A stretch of 64,000 nt of DNA from Cobetia amphilecti (lineage in GTDB: Bacteria > Pseudomonadota > Gammaproteobacteria > Pseudomonadales > Halomonadaceae). The stretch is taken from assembly GCF_030010415.1 (NCBI RefSeq), contig NZ_JASCSA010000005.1; one strand, 5' to 3'. The notes beneath the pieces were generated by a model. That model searched no databases, was not told the DNA's origin, and saw only the letters and a list, made by a program, of their open reading frames with translations. Every line of letters starts with the position of its first letter. Within the stretch, counting starts at the first letter, position 1. The translations under genes were made by a program, and so were the position numbers. Of the stretch, positions 25,215 through 34,600 are shown in pieces.

Positions 25215-25832
25215 TCAGGGCAGACGACACAGGCTGTCGACCAGCGCCTCGGCCAGCTCATCGGGGGAGCGCTCTCCATCGGGGCGATACCAGCGTACCG
25301 TCCAGTTGAGCGCGCCGAGCATGAACTGGCGCAGCAGTGCGGCGTCGCCCTTGAGCAGCCCTGCGGCCACGGCGGAGGCGATGGCGTCACGCCACAGGTC
25401 TTCGTAGTCATCGCGCAGCTGGACGAGATGCTCGCGCGCCGGGCCCTCCAGCCGCCGCCACTCATAGAGCGCGACCACATGGGCATTGCGATCGGTTAGC
25501 AGCGTGTCCAGATGTGCACGCGCCAGGGCCAGCAGTCGCTCACGCGCCTGCTGCTGCGACGCCGCCGAGGCGGTCACTTCGCTTGCCTGGCACGGCTCGC
25601 AGCGCGCCAGATGCTCACGGGCGATGGCCAGTGCACTGAACATGCCCTCTTCGATCACGGCGCACAGAATTTCCTGCTTGTCGGCGAAGTGATGGAAGAG
25701 ACTACCGGACTTGATGCCCATTTCCTGGGCCAGCATGCGGACGGTGGTGCGATCGAAACCCTCCTCGACGAACAGGCGGGCAGCGATACGGACCAGCTCC
25801 TTGCGACGGGGTGAGGCGGTGGCTACATTCAT
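25215..25832 (-). CDS. TetR-family transcriptional regulator
   Basis: A 205-residue TetR regulator. The N-terminal helix-turn-helix (about 10-55: ARLFVEEGFDRTTVRMLAQEMGIKSGSLFHHFADKQ) is canonical. The C-terminal ligand-binding part is helical and has a Cys-Glu-Pro-Cys segment near residue 93. The start at 25832 is assumed because it begins just before the DNA-binding domain; no clear ribosome site is present, and an upstream start at 25898 would overlap the promoter region. It is divergent from the thiolase and co-directional with the synthetase, so it probably represses the acyl-CoA oxidation genes in response to an acyl-CoA (inference). Confidence 0.88.
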   Translation of the reverse strand: MNVATASPRRKELVRIAARLFVEEGFDRTTVRMLAQEMGIKSGSLFHHFADKQEILCAVIEEGMFSALAIAREHLARCEPCQASEVTASAASQQQARERLLALARAHLDTLLTDRNAHVVALYEWRRLEGPAREHLVQLRDDYEDLWRDAIASAVAAGLLKGDAALLRQFMLGALNWTVRWYRPDGERSPDELAEALVDSLCRLP

Positions 25833-25837
25833 CGTAT

Positions 25838-25856
25838 AACTAGCGCTTGCTTGGTT
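25838..25856. promoter_or_regulatory. Candidate TetR operator in the TetR / thiolase divergent region
   Basis: AACTAGCGCTTGCTTGGTT is an imperfect inverted repeat (AACTAGC / GCTTGGTT) 5 bp before the TetR start codon. A TetR autoregulatory site is expected here, but the match to any defined operator is weak. Confidence 0.35.
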
Positions 25857-25949
25857 TATGGGATTGAATGGATCAAAGCATAGCCACGCAGTGATCACAA
25901 CGCCGACTGCACGACTCGATCTTCCAATAACAAGACACAGGAGACCGTC

Positions 25950-27170
25950 ATGACGACCGCTTCCCGCACTACGCCAAGCCCCGCCGCCAGCGCCGATGAC
26001 ATCGTCATTCTCGCCGGTGCCCGCACGCCGATGGGCGGCCTCAAGGGCTCACTCTCGACGCTGAGCGCACCACAGCTCGCCGCCGTGGCCATCAAGGCGG
26101 CCATCGAACGCGCTGGCCTCACGCCGGCCGATGTCGACGAGGGCATCTTCGGCTGCGTGCTGCCCGCCGGCGTCAAGCAGGGCCCGGCGCGCCAGGCCAT
26201 GCGTCAGGCCGGCGTGCCGGACAGCATCGGCGCCACCACCATCAACAAGCTGTGCGGTTCCGGCATGAAGGCCACCATGCTGGCGCATGATCTGATTCGC
26301 GCAGGCACCAACCGCATCATGCTGGCCGGCGGGATGGAATCGATGTCCAACGCCCCGCATCTGCTCACCCAGGCGCGGGGCGGCTATCGCCTCGGCCATG
26401 GCGAGCTGAAGGACCACATGTTCTTCGATGGGCTGGAAGACGCCGAGACCGGCAAGCTGATGGGCGTGTTCGCCCAGGAAGTGGCCGATGCCCGCGGCTA
26501 TGATCGCCAGCGCATGGACGACTTCGCCATTGAATCGCTCAGGCGCGCCATGACGGCGACCGAGTCGGGTGACATCGCGCCGGAAATCGCCGCCGTCACG
26601 GTCAAGAGCCGCAAGGGCGAGAGCGTGGTCGAGCAGGACGAGCAGCCCTTCCAGGCCAATCTCGACAAGATTCCCACCCTGCGTCCGGCCTTCGCCAAGG
26701 ACGGCACCATTACCGCCGCCAACGCCAGCTCCATCTCCGACGGCGCCTCGGCGCTGGTGCTGACGCGCCGTGATGAAGCCGAACGACGCGGGCTGGCCGT
26801 CAAGGCGCGTATCCTCGGTCACAGCACCCACTCCCAGCACCCCAGCGAATTCACCCTGGCGCCCATCGGCGCCATCGACTCGCTGATGAAGCGCCTGGAG
26901 TGGACCACGGAAGACGTCGACCTGTTCGAGATCAACGAGGCCTTCGCGGTGGTCACCCTGCTGGCGATGGACGCCCATGACATCCCGCATGACAAGGTCA
27001 ATGTCTTCGGCGGCGCCTGCGCCCAGGGGCATCCGGTGGGCTCCACCGGCTCGCGCATCATCGTCACCCTGATCAACGCGCTGGAACGCCGCGGCAAGAA
27101 GCGCGGCATCGCGGCGCTGTGCATCGGCGGCGGCGAAGCCACCGCGATCGCCGTCGAACTGGAAGGCTGA
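25950..27170 (+). CDS. Acetyl-CoA C-acyltransferase (thiolase)
   Basis: A 406-residue thiolase that cleaves 3-ketoacyl-CoA to acetyl-CoA and a shortened acyl-CoA (or condenses acetyl-CoA in the reverse direction). The nucleophilic cysteine is in NKLCGSGMKA (around residue 100), the catalytic His in GGACAQGHPVGSTGSR and the second catalytic Cys in CIGGGEATA near the C-terminus. The ATG follows ACAGGAGACCGTC. The polar N-terminal ~15 residues are not conserved. It is divergent from the TetR gene; degradative or biosynthetic function cannot be separated from sequence alone, but context suggests beta-oxidation. Confidence 0.92.
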   Translation: MTTASRTTPSPAASADDIVILAGARTPMGGLKGSLSTLSAPQLAAVAIKAAIERAGLTPADVDEGIFGCVLPAGVKQGPARQAMRQAGVPDSIGATTINKLCGSGMKATMLAHDLIRAGTNRIMLAGGMESMSNAPHLLTQARGGYRLGHGELKDHMFFDGLEDAETGKLMGVFAQEVADARGYDRQRMDDFAIESLRRAMTATESGDIAPEIAAVTVKSRKGESVVEQDEQPFQANLDKIPTLRPAFAKDGTITAANASSISDGASALVLTRRDEAERRGLAVKARILGHSTHSQHPSEFTLAPIGAIDSLMKRLEWTTEDVDLFEINEAFAVVTLLAMDAHDIPHDKVNVFGGACAQGHPVGSTGSRIIVTLINALERRGKKRGIAALCIGGGEATAIAVELEG

Positions 27171-27206
27171 TCCACCAGCAGACACTGAGCCAACCTGATG
27201 CTTGAA

Positions 27207-27247
27207 ACGACACGAGGCCCGGATCATTGATCCGGGCCTCGTGTCGT
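27207..27247. terminator. Bidirectional terminator-like hairpin between thiolase and pstB
   Basis: A 20-bp perfect inverted repeat (27207-27226 and 27228-27247) around a single central base, starting ACGACACGAGGCCCGG. It separates convergent genes and probably ends both transcripts. Confidence 0.85.
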
Positions 27248-27316
27248 CGTGCAGCCTGCGATGCTCTCAGGCAGCGATCAGGGGCTCAGCCTTCCGAGCC
27301 CTGACGCTGGCGCTGC

Positions 27317-28159
27317 TTAGCCATAGCGACCGGTGATGTAGTCCTCGGCCTTCTTGGTATTCGGGTTGGAGAACATGGTCTTGGTGTCGTTGTACTCCAC
27401 CAGCTCACCCATGTGGAAGAAGGCGGTGTAATCGGCGACACGCGCCGCCTGCTGCATGTTGTGCGTCACGGTGACGATGGAGAACTGGGTCTTCAGCTTG
27501 TCCATCAGGTCTTCGATGGTCGCGGTGGAGATCGGGTCGAGTGCCGAGGTCGGCTCATCCATCAGGATGACGTCCGGCTTGACCGCGATGGCACGCGCGA
27601 TGCACAGACGCTGCTGCTGACCACCGGACAGCGAGGTGCCCGGCTGGTCGAGAATGTCCTTCACCTCTTCCCACAGACCCGCATCACGCAGCGCGCTCTC
27701 GACCAGATCATCCTTGTCGGCGCGACGGCTGACCAGGTCGTGCATGGTCGGCGCGTAGGCGATGTTGTCGTAGATGGACTTGGGGAACGGGTTCGGCTTC
27801 TGGAACACCATGCCGACGCGACGACGCAATGCCACTTCATCCATGTTGCGCGCGTTGACGTCACGGCCATCCATCTCGACCAGACCTTCGATGCGCACGC
27901 TGCGGATCAGGTCATTCATGCGGTTCAGGCAGCGCAGGAAGGTCGACTTGCCACAACCGGACGGGCCGATCAGGGCGGTGACGTTCTTCTGGAAGACATC
28001 GATGTTGATGTTCTTCAACGCCTGCTTCTCGCCGTACCACAGGTTGAGGTCTTCCACGCGAATGGCCAGCTCGTGGTTGGCATCTTCGTTGATAACGACC
28101 GGGCTACCGGGACGAGTGGCGGCGGCAGGCTTGGCGGGAGTGGCGACGGTGCTGTTCAT
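27317..28159 (-). CDS. pstB: Phosphate ABC transporter ATP-binding protein PstB
   Basis: A 280-residue ATPase of the high-affinity phosphate importer, bound to the inner face of the membrane. Walker A GPSGCGKST (65-73), signature LSGGQQQR and Walker B VILMDEPTSALDP are intact, and the C-terminal MFSNPNTKKAEDYITGRYG is diagnostic of PstB. The first ~30 residues are an unconserved tail. The ATG has AAGGA ten bases upstream. It is the last gene of pstSCAB. The phoU gene that often follows is absent; a terminator and a convergent gene come next. Confidence 0.97.
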   Translation of the reverse strand: MNSTVATPAKPAAATRPGSPVVINEDANHELAIRVEDLNLWYGEKQALKNINIDVFQKNVTALIGPSGCGKSTFLRCLNRMNDLIRSVRIEGLVEMDGRDVNARNMDEVALRRRVGMVFQKPNPFPKSIYDNIAYAPTMHDLVSRRADKDDLVESALRDAGLWEEVKDILDQPGTSLSGGQQQRLCIARAIAVKPDVILMDEPTSALDPISTATIEDLMDKLKTQFSIVTVTHNMQQAARVADYTAFFHMGELVEYNDTKTMFSNPNTKKAEDYITGRYG

Positions 28160-28240
28160 GTCTCGTATTCCTTGATGAGTCGTGGGCCAGGGCTAAGGGT
28201 GGAAGGCGACCGGCCAATCGGCGGGCCGCCTCGCAGCTGC

Positions 28241-29407
28241 CTACCAGCGACGCTCGAATTTCTTGCGCAGCATCACGGCTGCGGCATTGAGTAGGATCAG
28301 CACTGACAGCAGCACCAGGATGCCCGCCGCAGTACGTTCAACATAGGCCTGCTCCGGCTCGCCCGCCCAGGTGAATATCTGGGCCGGCAGCACGGTGGCA
28401 GCCTGGGTGATGGCGGTCGGCGCATCCGGAATGAAGGCCACCATGCCGACGATGATCAACGGCGCGGTCTCGCCCATCGCCTGTGCCAGGCCGATGATGG
28501 AACCGGTCAGGATCCCCGGCAGCGACAGCGGCAATACATGGTCACGCACCACCTGCCAGCGGGAGCAGCCGACGCCGAAGGCGGCCTGACGAATGGTGTC
28601 CGGTACGCTGCGCAGCGCCGAGCGCGTGGTGATGATGATCACCGGCAAGGTCATCAGACCCAGCGTCAGACCACCGACCAGCGGGGAGGAACGCGGCATG
28701 CCGAAGAAGTTGATGAAGATCGCCAGACCCAGCAGACCGAACAGGATCGACGGCACCGCCGCCAGGTTGTTGATGTTGATCTCGATGGCCTGGGTGAAGC
28801 GGTTGTCCGGAGCGAACTCCTCCAGATAGACCGCCGTCAGCACGCCGACCGGGAAGGCGAAGGCCAGCGTGACCAGCAGTGTCAGGATCGTGCCCATCGC
28901 GGCCGACCAGATACCGGCGTATTCCGGCAGCTTCGAATCACCGGTGGTGAAGAAGTTGATGTTGAACTTGAGCTCGGCCGTGCCGTTCTCGATCATGCGG
29001 TCCAGCACGGCGGTCTGCTTGGGCTTCAGGTGTGACTTGTGGCCCTTGAGGTACTGATCGACCTGGTCATCGGCGATCACCCAACGGTCGATCGTCTGAC
29101 CCATCAGGCTGGCGTCAGCGGCCATGTCGCGCGGCAGCTGGCGCAACCAGCCGCGGCTGACCAGATCACGCACGTCTTCTTCCACCGCTGCCAGCGGGAT
29201 TTCCTGCGACTGCTCGCTGTAGGTGACCGGCACGTGCAGTTCTGCCTGCTGGAAGGCCGGATAGCCGCGCATGACCATGTCGCCGATGAAGACCACCAGG
29301 AAGGTGGCGGCCAGGGCGAGTGCGCCCATGGACATGAATTTCAGGCGCTTGGTGCGGCGATGACGGCCCTTCAGCTGGGCCGAGATATCGTCGAATGAAT
29401 GGCTCAT
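28241..29407 (-). CDS. pstA: Phosphate ABC transporter permease PstA
   Basis: A 388-residue inner-membrane permease. A first transmembrane segment (about 28-48) is followed by a large periplasmic region (about 50-150) and then the five-helix permease core, including GGLTLGLMTLPVIIITTRSALRSVP and the EAA-like loop. It is longer than E. coli PstA (296) because of the periplasmic insert, a form seen in marine and halophilic gammaproteobacteria. It lies 14 bp after pstC, so cotranslation is likely. Confidence 0.93.
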   Translation of the reverse strand: MSHSFDDISAQLKGRHRRTKRLKFMSMGALALAATFLVVFIGDMVMRGYPAFQQAELHVPVTYSEQSQEIPLAAVEEDVRDLVSRGWLRQLPRDMAADASLMGQTIDRWVIADDQVDQYLKGHKSHLKPKQTAVLDRMIENGTAELKFNINFFTTGDSKLPEYAGIWSAAMGTILTLLVTLAFAFPVGVLTAVYLEEFAPDNRFTQAIEININNLAAVPSILFGLLGLAIFINFFGMPRSSPLVGGLTLGLMTLPVIIITTRSALRSVPDTIRQAAFGVGCSRWQVVRDHVLPLSLPGILTGSIIGLAQAMGETAPLIIVGMVAFIPDAPTAITQAATVLPAQIFTWAGEPEQAYVERTAAGILVLLSVLILLNAAAVMLRKKFERRW

Positions 29408-29421
29408 GTCTAGTCTCGGCC

Positions 29422-30678
29422 TCAGAGGTTGTTGGCGCTGTACTTCTCACGGAAGCGGCGGATCAGGACCACCGAGACCATGTTCAGCAGCAGAGTGACA
29501 ACGAACAGCACCAGACCCAGCGCGAAGGCCGACAGTGTCTCGGCACTCGCGAATTCCTGGTCGCCGGTCAACGCGGCAACGATGCGCACCGTGACGGTGG
29601 TCATGTCTTCCAGCGGGTTGGCGGTCAGGTTCGGACGCATGCCCGCCGCCATCACCACGATCATCGTCTCGCCGAGGGCGCGTGACATGGCCAGCAGAGA
29701 CGCGGAGATGATGCCCGGCAACGCGGCCGGCAGGATGACGTTGCGGATGGTCTCGCCGTGGGTCATGCCCAGCGCCAGAGAGCCCTGACGCATGGTGTCC
29801 GGCACGGAGGTGATGACGTCATCGGACAGTGAGGAAATGAACGGAATGATCATGATGCCCATGACCAGACCCGGCGCCAGCGCGTTGTTGTAGGACGCCT
29901 CGATGCCCAGCGGCGAGAAGATGTCGACGATCAGCGGCGCGACGGTGATGGCGGCGAAGAAGCCGTAGACCACGGTCGGAATACCGGCGAGCACTTCCAG
30001 CACCGGCTTGGCGACGGTACGCACGCTCTCGGGGGCGAACTCCGCCATGTAGACCGCGGCGAGCAGACCGATGGGAATGGCCACCAGCATCGCGATCAGG
30101 GTGATCATGAAGGTACCGGCGAACAGCGGTACGGCACCGAAGTTGGCGGTGCTCTCGACACCTTCACCACGGCCGGCGGCCATCTGGAAGCTGTTGCCCG
30201 GATCCCAGGTGGTGCCGGTGATGAAGGTCCAGAAGCTTTCCATCTGGAAGAAGCGGATGGCCTCGAAGATGATCGAGACCAGAATGCCGAACGTCGTGAC
30301 GATGGAGATCATCGCCGCGCCGATCAACACATAACGAATGAGGGTCTCGATGGCATTGCGCGCATGGAAATCAGGCTTCACCAGGGCGAGGCCGATGACC
30401 AGGCCGACGGCTGCGACGACCAGACTGGCGATCAGCAGCTGCATGCCTTCGATATCGATATCTGCGGTGGCAATCGCAACGACGGCTGCCAGACCGACCA
30501 GCAGAGCAGGCCCTGCGCTGGAGATTGCCGTGAACCAGCCGTACTGATCCGGCTGGGCGTACATTTCAGCACCGCTGGCACGCACACGCTGTGCCTTGCT
30601 GCGGCCGCTGAAGAAGGCCACCAGGCCAGCCAGCGCCACGATGCCTATGAAGAAGAGAAAGATCTGCTGAGTCTGCAT
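29422..30678 (-). CDS. pstC: Phosphate ABC transporter permease PstC
   Basis: A 418-residue inner-membrane permease. Three additional N-terminal hydrophobic segments precede the standard PstC core, which includes AVYMAEFAPESVRTVAKPVLEVLAGIPTVVYGFFA and the SLALGMTHGETIRNVILPAA EAA loop. The start at 30678 is preferred because it opens directly with the first membrane helix; an upstream in-frame start at 30750 would add hydrophilic leader residues and has no better ribosome site. Larger than E. coli PstC (319), matching the enlarged PstA partner. Confidence 0.92.
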   Translation of the reverse strand: MQTQQIFLFFIGIVALAGLVAFFSGRSKAQRVRASGAEMYAQPDQYGWFTAISSAGPALLVGLAAVVAIATADIDIEGMQLLIASLVVAAVGLVIGLALVKPDFHARNAIETLIRYVLIGAAMISIVTTFGILVSIIFEAIRFFQMESFWTFITGTTWDPGNSFQMAAGRGEGVESTANFGAVPLFAGTFMITLIAMLVAIPIGLLAAVYMAEFAPESVRTVAKPVLEVLAGIPTVVYGFFAAITVAPLIVDIFSPLGIEASYNNALAPGLVMGIMIIPFISSLSDDVITSVPDTMRQGSLALGMTHGETIRNVILPAALPGIISASLLAMSRALGETMIVVMAAGMRPNLTANPLEDMTTVTVRIVAALTGDQEFASAETLSAFALGLVLFVVTLLLNMVSVVLIRRFREKYSANNL

Positions 30679-30806
30679 CTTTCGGGTCCCGGAGTCGCGT
30701 TGTTCACAGGGGGAAGGCTTCATGCCTTGCGAAACCCTGCGACCAGTCAAGCAAACGGGCCGGCTGCCAAGGGCAACCGGCCGCGTCAGAGGGTCAGCTG
30801 CGTTGC

Positions 30807-31823
30807 TTACTTCTGGAGATCGGCCAGAGTCAGCTTGGTGCGCTCAGCGACCTGCTCGCGAAGCGTGGCGCGCTCTTCCTTCGGCAGCGGGATCAGACCG
30901 ATGCCCTTCAGGTAGCCCAGCTCACCGATCATCTTCTCGCTCATGAACAGGTCGTTGTAGGCCTGCTGAGCCGGCACGTCATCCTTGTGCTGGTTCTTCA
31001 CGTAGTAGAACAGGGAGCGGGAGACCGGGTACTCGCCAGAGGAGATGGCATCGGCTTCCGGCTGCACGCCATCGATGGAAGCACCGACGACCTTGTCAGC
31101 ATTCTCTTCGAGGAAGGAGTAGCCGAAGATACCGAAGGCTTCGGTGTTCTCGACCAGCTTCTGGATGATCAGGTTGTCATTCTCGCCGGCAGCGATGTAG
31201 TGACCGTCCTGACGGATGTTGGTGTAACCCTCACCGCCGTAGCCTTCCATCTCTTCGGTGGAGACTTCCATCACCAGCTCTTCGAAGGCGTCACGAGTAC
31301 CGGAAGTGGAAGGCGGCCCGTAGATGGTGATCTTGCGGTCCGGCAGGGAGGAGTCGATCTCGGACCACTTGGTGTAGGGGTTGTCGACCAGCTTGCCGTC
31401 GACCGGCACCTGAGCGGCGACCGCCAGGGTGATCTGCTCACGGGTCAGGTCGATGCTGCCATCGCGGACAGACTGGGCGAAGGCGATACCGTCGAAGCCG
31501 ATCATGGCTTCGGTGATATCGGTCACACCGTTCTCTTCACAGCGCTCGAATTCAGACGTCTTCATGCGACGAGAGGCGTTGGTGATGTCCGGAGTGCTGT
31601 CACCGACACCTTCACAGAACAGCTTCATGCCGCCGCCGGAACCGGTGGATTCGATGACCGGAGTCGGGAAATCGCTGGTGGCACCCAGCTCTTCAGCGAC
31701 GTAGCTGGAGAACGGATAGACCGTGGAAGAACCCACGATGCGCAGCTGTTCACGGGCTTCTGCAGCACCAACTGATGCAGCGATGACAGCCACTGCGAGA
31801 CCGGACTTGAGGAACGCCTTCAT
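30807..31823 (-). CDS. pstS: Periplasmic phosphate-binding protein PstS
   Basis: A 338-residue substrate-binding protein of the PstSCAB importer. A clear signal peptide (residues 1-23, ending AEA) precedes the phosphate-binding fold with LRIVGSSTVYPFSSYVAEE, where the SST segment contacts phosphate, and ESTGSGGGMKLFCEG. The ATG has AAGGAGTTTCAGGC upstream. First gene of the operon; a Pho box lies 76-93 bp before the start, so PhoB control under phosphate starvation is expected. Confidence 0.96.
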   Translation of the reverse strand: MKAFLKSGLAVAVIAASVGAAEAREQLRIVGSSTVYPFSSYVAEELGATSDFPTPVIESTGSGGGMKLFCEGVGDSTPDITNASRRMKTSEFERCEENGVTDITEAMIGFDGIAFAQSVRDGSIDLTREQITLAVAAQVPVDGKLVDNPYTKWSEIDSSLPDRKITIYGPPSTSGTRDAFEELVMEVSTEEMEGYGGEGYTNIRQDGHYIAAGENDNLIIQKLVENTEAFGIFGYSFLEENADKVVGASIDGVQPEADAISSGEYPVSRSLFYYVKNQHKDDVPAQQAYNDLFMSEKMIGELGYLKGIGLIPLPKEERATLREQVAERTKLTLADLQK

Positions 31824-31898
31824 GCCTGAAACTCCTTGCGATAGGAATGAGCCAGTGAGGTGGCTTCTTGTCTACAGGGAGTACCTTGCCAAGCATTC

Positions 31899-31916
31899 AT
31901 GACAACTGTGTGACAG
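31899..31916 (-). promoter_or_regulatory. Pho box upstream of pstS
   Basis: On the minus strand, CTGTCAC-ACAG-TTGTCAT is two heptamers 11 bp apart, each one mismatch from CTGTCAT, as in the PhoB-binding consensus. It lies between the MFS stop and pstS. Confidence 0.85.
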
Positions 31917-31935
31917 TCGCCGGCTCAAGCCTTTC

Positions 31936-33153
31936 TCAGTCGGGCGGCGTCTCATGGCGCGCCAGGGCGCGGCGCCCTGCCAGCACCCGCAGCAGAATAT
32001 TGCTGACCAGCGCCGTGCCCAGCATGCCGAGAATCATCGGCCACAGACTGTCCATCGCCAGGCCGGCGATCAGCATGCCGATCACGGCGCCACTGGCAAA
32101 CTGCATGCTGCCGATCAGCGCATTGGCCGTGGCGCTGATGCGCGGGAAATACTCCAGCGCCGAGGAGATCGCGTTGGGCGCCACCATGCCGTTGGCCCCG
32201 ACGAACACCATCAGCAGCGGTGCGATGACGTAGAGCAGGTCCAGCCCCAGTGCCAGCGCCGATACCAGCAGGATGGCCGCAGACAGCTGGATACCGATGC
32301 CGATGCGCAGCAGACGCGGCGGCGACAGGCGTGACAGCAGGCGCACGTTGAGACGGTTGGCGGTGAACATGAACAGGATGTTGGCGCCGAACAGCACCGG
32401 GTACCAGGCCGCCGTCACTCCGAAATGCTGCATATAGACGTAGGGCGACGCGGTGATGAAGGCGAACATGCCACCGAAGCCCATCGCCTGCGTCAGCGCA
32501 TAGCCCATCGCCGGCCCGTGGCGCAGCACGCTGGCATAGTCACGCGCGACCTGCAGGAGGCTGGCCGGCGGCTCGTCCGCCTCGCGCTTGCGTCGGGTCT
32601 CGGGCAAGCGCAGCGGCAGCACTATCAACAGGAAGGCGGCATAGGCGGCCAGGAAGGCGAAGATCAGCCACCAGCCCGCCATGCCCAGCAGCAGACTGCC
32701 GATGGCAGGCGCGATCAGGGGCGCCAGCATCATGATCACCGCGACGGTGGACAGCACCTTGGCCGCCTCGCGGCCACTGAAGCAATCGCGCACGATCGCC
32801 GAGGAATTGACCACCGAGGCGCCGCCGCCCAGCGCCTGCAGGAAGCGCAGCGCATAGAGCCCCTCGAGGCTCTCGACCTGGGTGATGGCCAGACTCGCCA
32901 GCAGGAAGACGAAGATGCCTGACAGCAGGACCGGCTTGCGCCCGATACGGTCTGACAGCGGGCCGAAGATCAGCTGCCCCAGCGAGAAGCCGAGCAGGAA
33001 GACCGACAGCGACAGCTCCGTATGGTGCACCGTGGTCGCCAGGTCTTCCGCCATGGCCGGCAGTGCCGGCAGATAGGCATCGATGGCCAATGGAGCCAGG
33101 GCCGTATTGGCCGCGACCAGCAAGGCCAGCTGACGGGTTTGACGCTTGTCCAC
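31936..33153 (-). CDS. Bcr/CflA-family multidrug efflux MFS transporter
   Basis: A 405-residue 12-helix inner-membrane drug:proton antiporter. The segment LALLVAANTALAPLAIDAYLPALPAMAEDL and the loop GPLSDRIGRKPVLLSG are typical of the Bcr/CflA subfamily. The start codon is GTG at 33153 with a strong AGGAGGGG site 3-5 bases before it. The real substrate is unknown; family members export bicyclomycin, sulfonamides, chloramphenicol or amino acids. It precedes pstS but is a separate transcription unit, given the Pho box between them. Confidence 0.9.
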   Translation of the reverse strand: MDKRQTRQLALLVAANTALAPLAIDAYLPALPAMAEDLATTVHHTELSLSVFLLGFSLGQLIFGPLSDRIGRKPVLLSGIFVFLLASLAITQVESLEGLYALRFLQALGGGASVVNSSAIVRDCFSGREAAKVLSTVAVIMMLAPLIAPAIGSLLLGMAGWWLIFAFLAAYAAFLLIVLPLRLPETRRKREADEPPASLLQVARDYASVLRHGPAMGYALTQAMGFGGMFAFITASPYVYMQHFGVTAAWYPVLFGANILFMFTANRLNVRLLSRLSPPRLLRIGIGIQLSAAILLVSALALGLDLLYVIAPLLMVFVGANGMVAPNAISSALEYFPRISATANALIGSMQFASGAVIGMLIAGLAMDSLWPMILGMLGTALVSNILLRVLAGRRALARHETPPD

Positions 33154-33477
33154 ATCCCCTCCTGCAATCGTTTGTCGATGGTATGTCCACGTGCCGAAAA
33201 CGCCACGTCCTTGCCGTCAGATGACGACAGTGGGCGCGCCGCCGCACAATTGATACAGTTGACCTACACAGATGACGAATGTCACATCACGCTGATGAAA
33301 TCCCCGCGGATCATCCACTTGGGGCGATCGGCCCGAGATGTCTTCACAGCCGGCAGGCGTGGGTGCACACTCGGTGGCAGCGCTCGCTCCGGCGGCTCCT
33401 GCCCTTCACCTCTTGCCTTATTCATGAGGGCCACTCACCCCTTCGGGTGGCTCACGCTCAGTACAGGAAACTCTTGC
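33154..33477. other. Upstream region of transaldolase
   Basis: A 324-bp divergent intergenic region. A small hairpin CACCC-CTTC-GGGTG (33436-33449) sits in the transaldolase leader about 30 bp before the start. A TTGATA/TTGACC stretch near 33247-33265 may hold a -35 element. The long open frame through it in the transaldolase frame is not supported as coding. Confidence 0.45.
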
Positions 33478-34416
33478 ATGGCACAGGACAAGCTCTCCCA
33501 ACTCAAGGAAATGACCACCGTCGTCGCCGACACCGGTGACCTCGAGGCCATTCGTCGCTTCGCGCCCACTGATGCTACCACCAACCCGTCACTGATCCTG
33601 CAGGCCGCTCAGGACCCGTCACGTCGCGAGCGCCTGACCGAAGTCGCGCGCAAGGCCACCGACATCGATGATGCCGTCGATGCCGTGGCCGTGGATATCG
33701 GTACCGAGATCGCCGGCCTGGTGCCGGGTTATGTCTCCACCGAGGTCAGCGCCCGTCTGTCTTTCGATGCCGACGAGACCATCCGTCGCGCGCATCGCAT
33801 CATCGAGCGCTACGCCGCCAATGGCGTCGGTCAGGAACGCATCCTGATCAAGACCGCCTCCACCTGGGAAGGCATTCGCGCCGCCGAGAAGCTCGAGCGC
33901 GAAGGCATCCGCACCAACCTGACGCTGCTGTTCAGCTTCGCCCAGGCCCAGGCCTGTGCCGATGCCGGCGTGACGCTGATCTCGCCCTTCGTCGGTCGTA
34001 TTCTCGACTGGCACAAGGCCAATCAGCCGGACGCCGACTTCAGCGGCGACAACGATCCGGGCGTGAAGTCCGTCAAGGCCATCTACGAGCACTACAAGGG
34101 CCACGGCTACAAGACCATCGTGATGGGCGCCAGCTTCCGCAACACCGGCGAGATCGAAGCGCTGGCCGGCTGTGACCGCCTGACCATCTCGCCGGCACTG
34201 CTGGGTGAGCTGGCCGAGAGCACCGGCCCGCTGGAACGTCGCCTGCTGGCCGCCGATGCCGAGCAGAACGTGCCGGAAGTGCTGACCGAGTCCAACTTCC
34301 GCTGGGACATGAACGAAGACGCCATGGCCACCGAGAAGATGGGCGAAGGTATCCGCAAGTTCATGGCCGATCAGCGCAAGCTCGAGACCCTGCTGGCCGA
34401 ACTGCGCAGCCACTGA
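33478..34416 (+). CDS. tal: Transaldolase
   Basis: A 312-residue TalB-type enzyme of the non-oxidative pentose phosphate pathway, transferring a dihydroxyacetone unit between sedoheptulose-7-phosphate and glyceraldehyde-3-phosphate. The Schiff-base lysine is in RILIKTASTWEG (around residue 130), with DATTNPSLILQAA and VGRILDWHK as further signatures. ATG 33478 follows AGGAAA and gives a length close to E. coli TalB (317). Single-gene unit followed by two hairpins. Confidence 0.96.
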   Translation: MAQDKLSQLKEMTTVVADTGDLEAIRRFAPTDATTNPSLILQAAQDPSRRERLTEVARKATDIDDAVDAVAVDIGTEIAGLVPGYVSTEVSARLSFDADETIRRAHRIIERYAANGVGQERILIKTASTWEGIRAAEKLEREGIRTNLTLLFSFAQAQACADAGVTLISPFVGRILDWHKANQPDADFSGDNDPGVKSVKAIYEHYKGHGYKTIVMGASFRNTGEIEALAGCDRLTISPALLGELAESTGPLERRLLAADAEQNVPEVLTESNFRWDMNEDAMATEKMGEGIRKFMADQRKLETLLAELRSH

Positions 34417-34439
34417 GCCTGAGGAGCATAGCGCCGATG

Positions 34440-34466
34440 ATGAGCTCTTGTTAAGCAAGAGCTCAT
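34440..34466. other. Hairpin after transaldolase without T-run
   Basis: ATGAGCTCTTG (34440-34450) and CAAGAGCTCAT (34456-34466) form an 11-bp stem with a 5-nt loop, just before the true terminator. Confidence 0.6.
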
Positions 34467-34482
34467 TGAATGGCCAAGGCAA

Positions 34483-34521
34483 CAAAAAGCGCCTGCCGTA
34501 TTTCACGGCAGGCGCTTTTTG
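34483..34521. terminator. Bidirectional intrinsic terminator between tal and the STAS gene
   Basis: CAAAAAGCGCCTGCCGT (34483-34499) and its exact complement (34505-34521) around a 5-nt loop, with A and T runs at the two ends. Confidence 0.93.
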
Positions 34522-34600
34522 TGCTTTCAGAAACGTGCTGTCTGAATCGTGCTTTCAGCAGCGTGCTGTCAGGCTCAACGTCCCAGCGCGCCTTCAGTGC
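34521..34600. repeat. 14-bp tandem repeat at the STAS gene 3' end
   Basis: Four consecutive 14-bp units (GTGCTTTCAGAAAC, GTGCTGTCTGAATC, GTGCTTTCAGCAGC, GTGCTGTCAGGCTC). A related stretch, GCGCCTTCAGTGC (34588-34600), contains the gene's stop codon. Confidence 0.8.
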
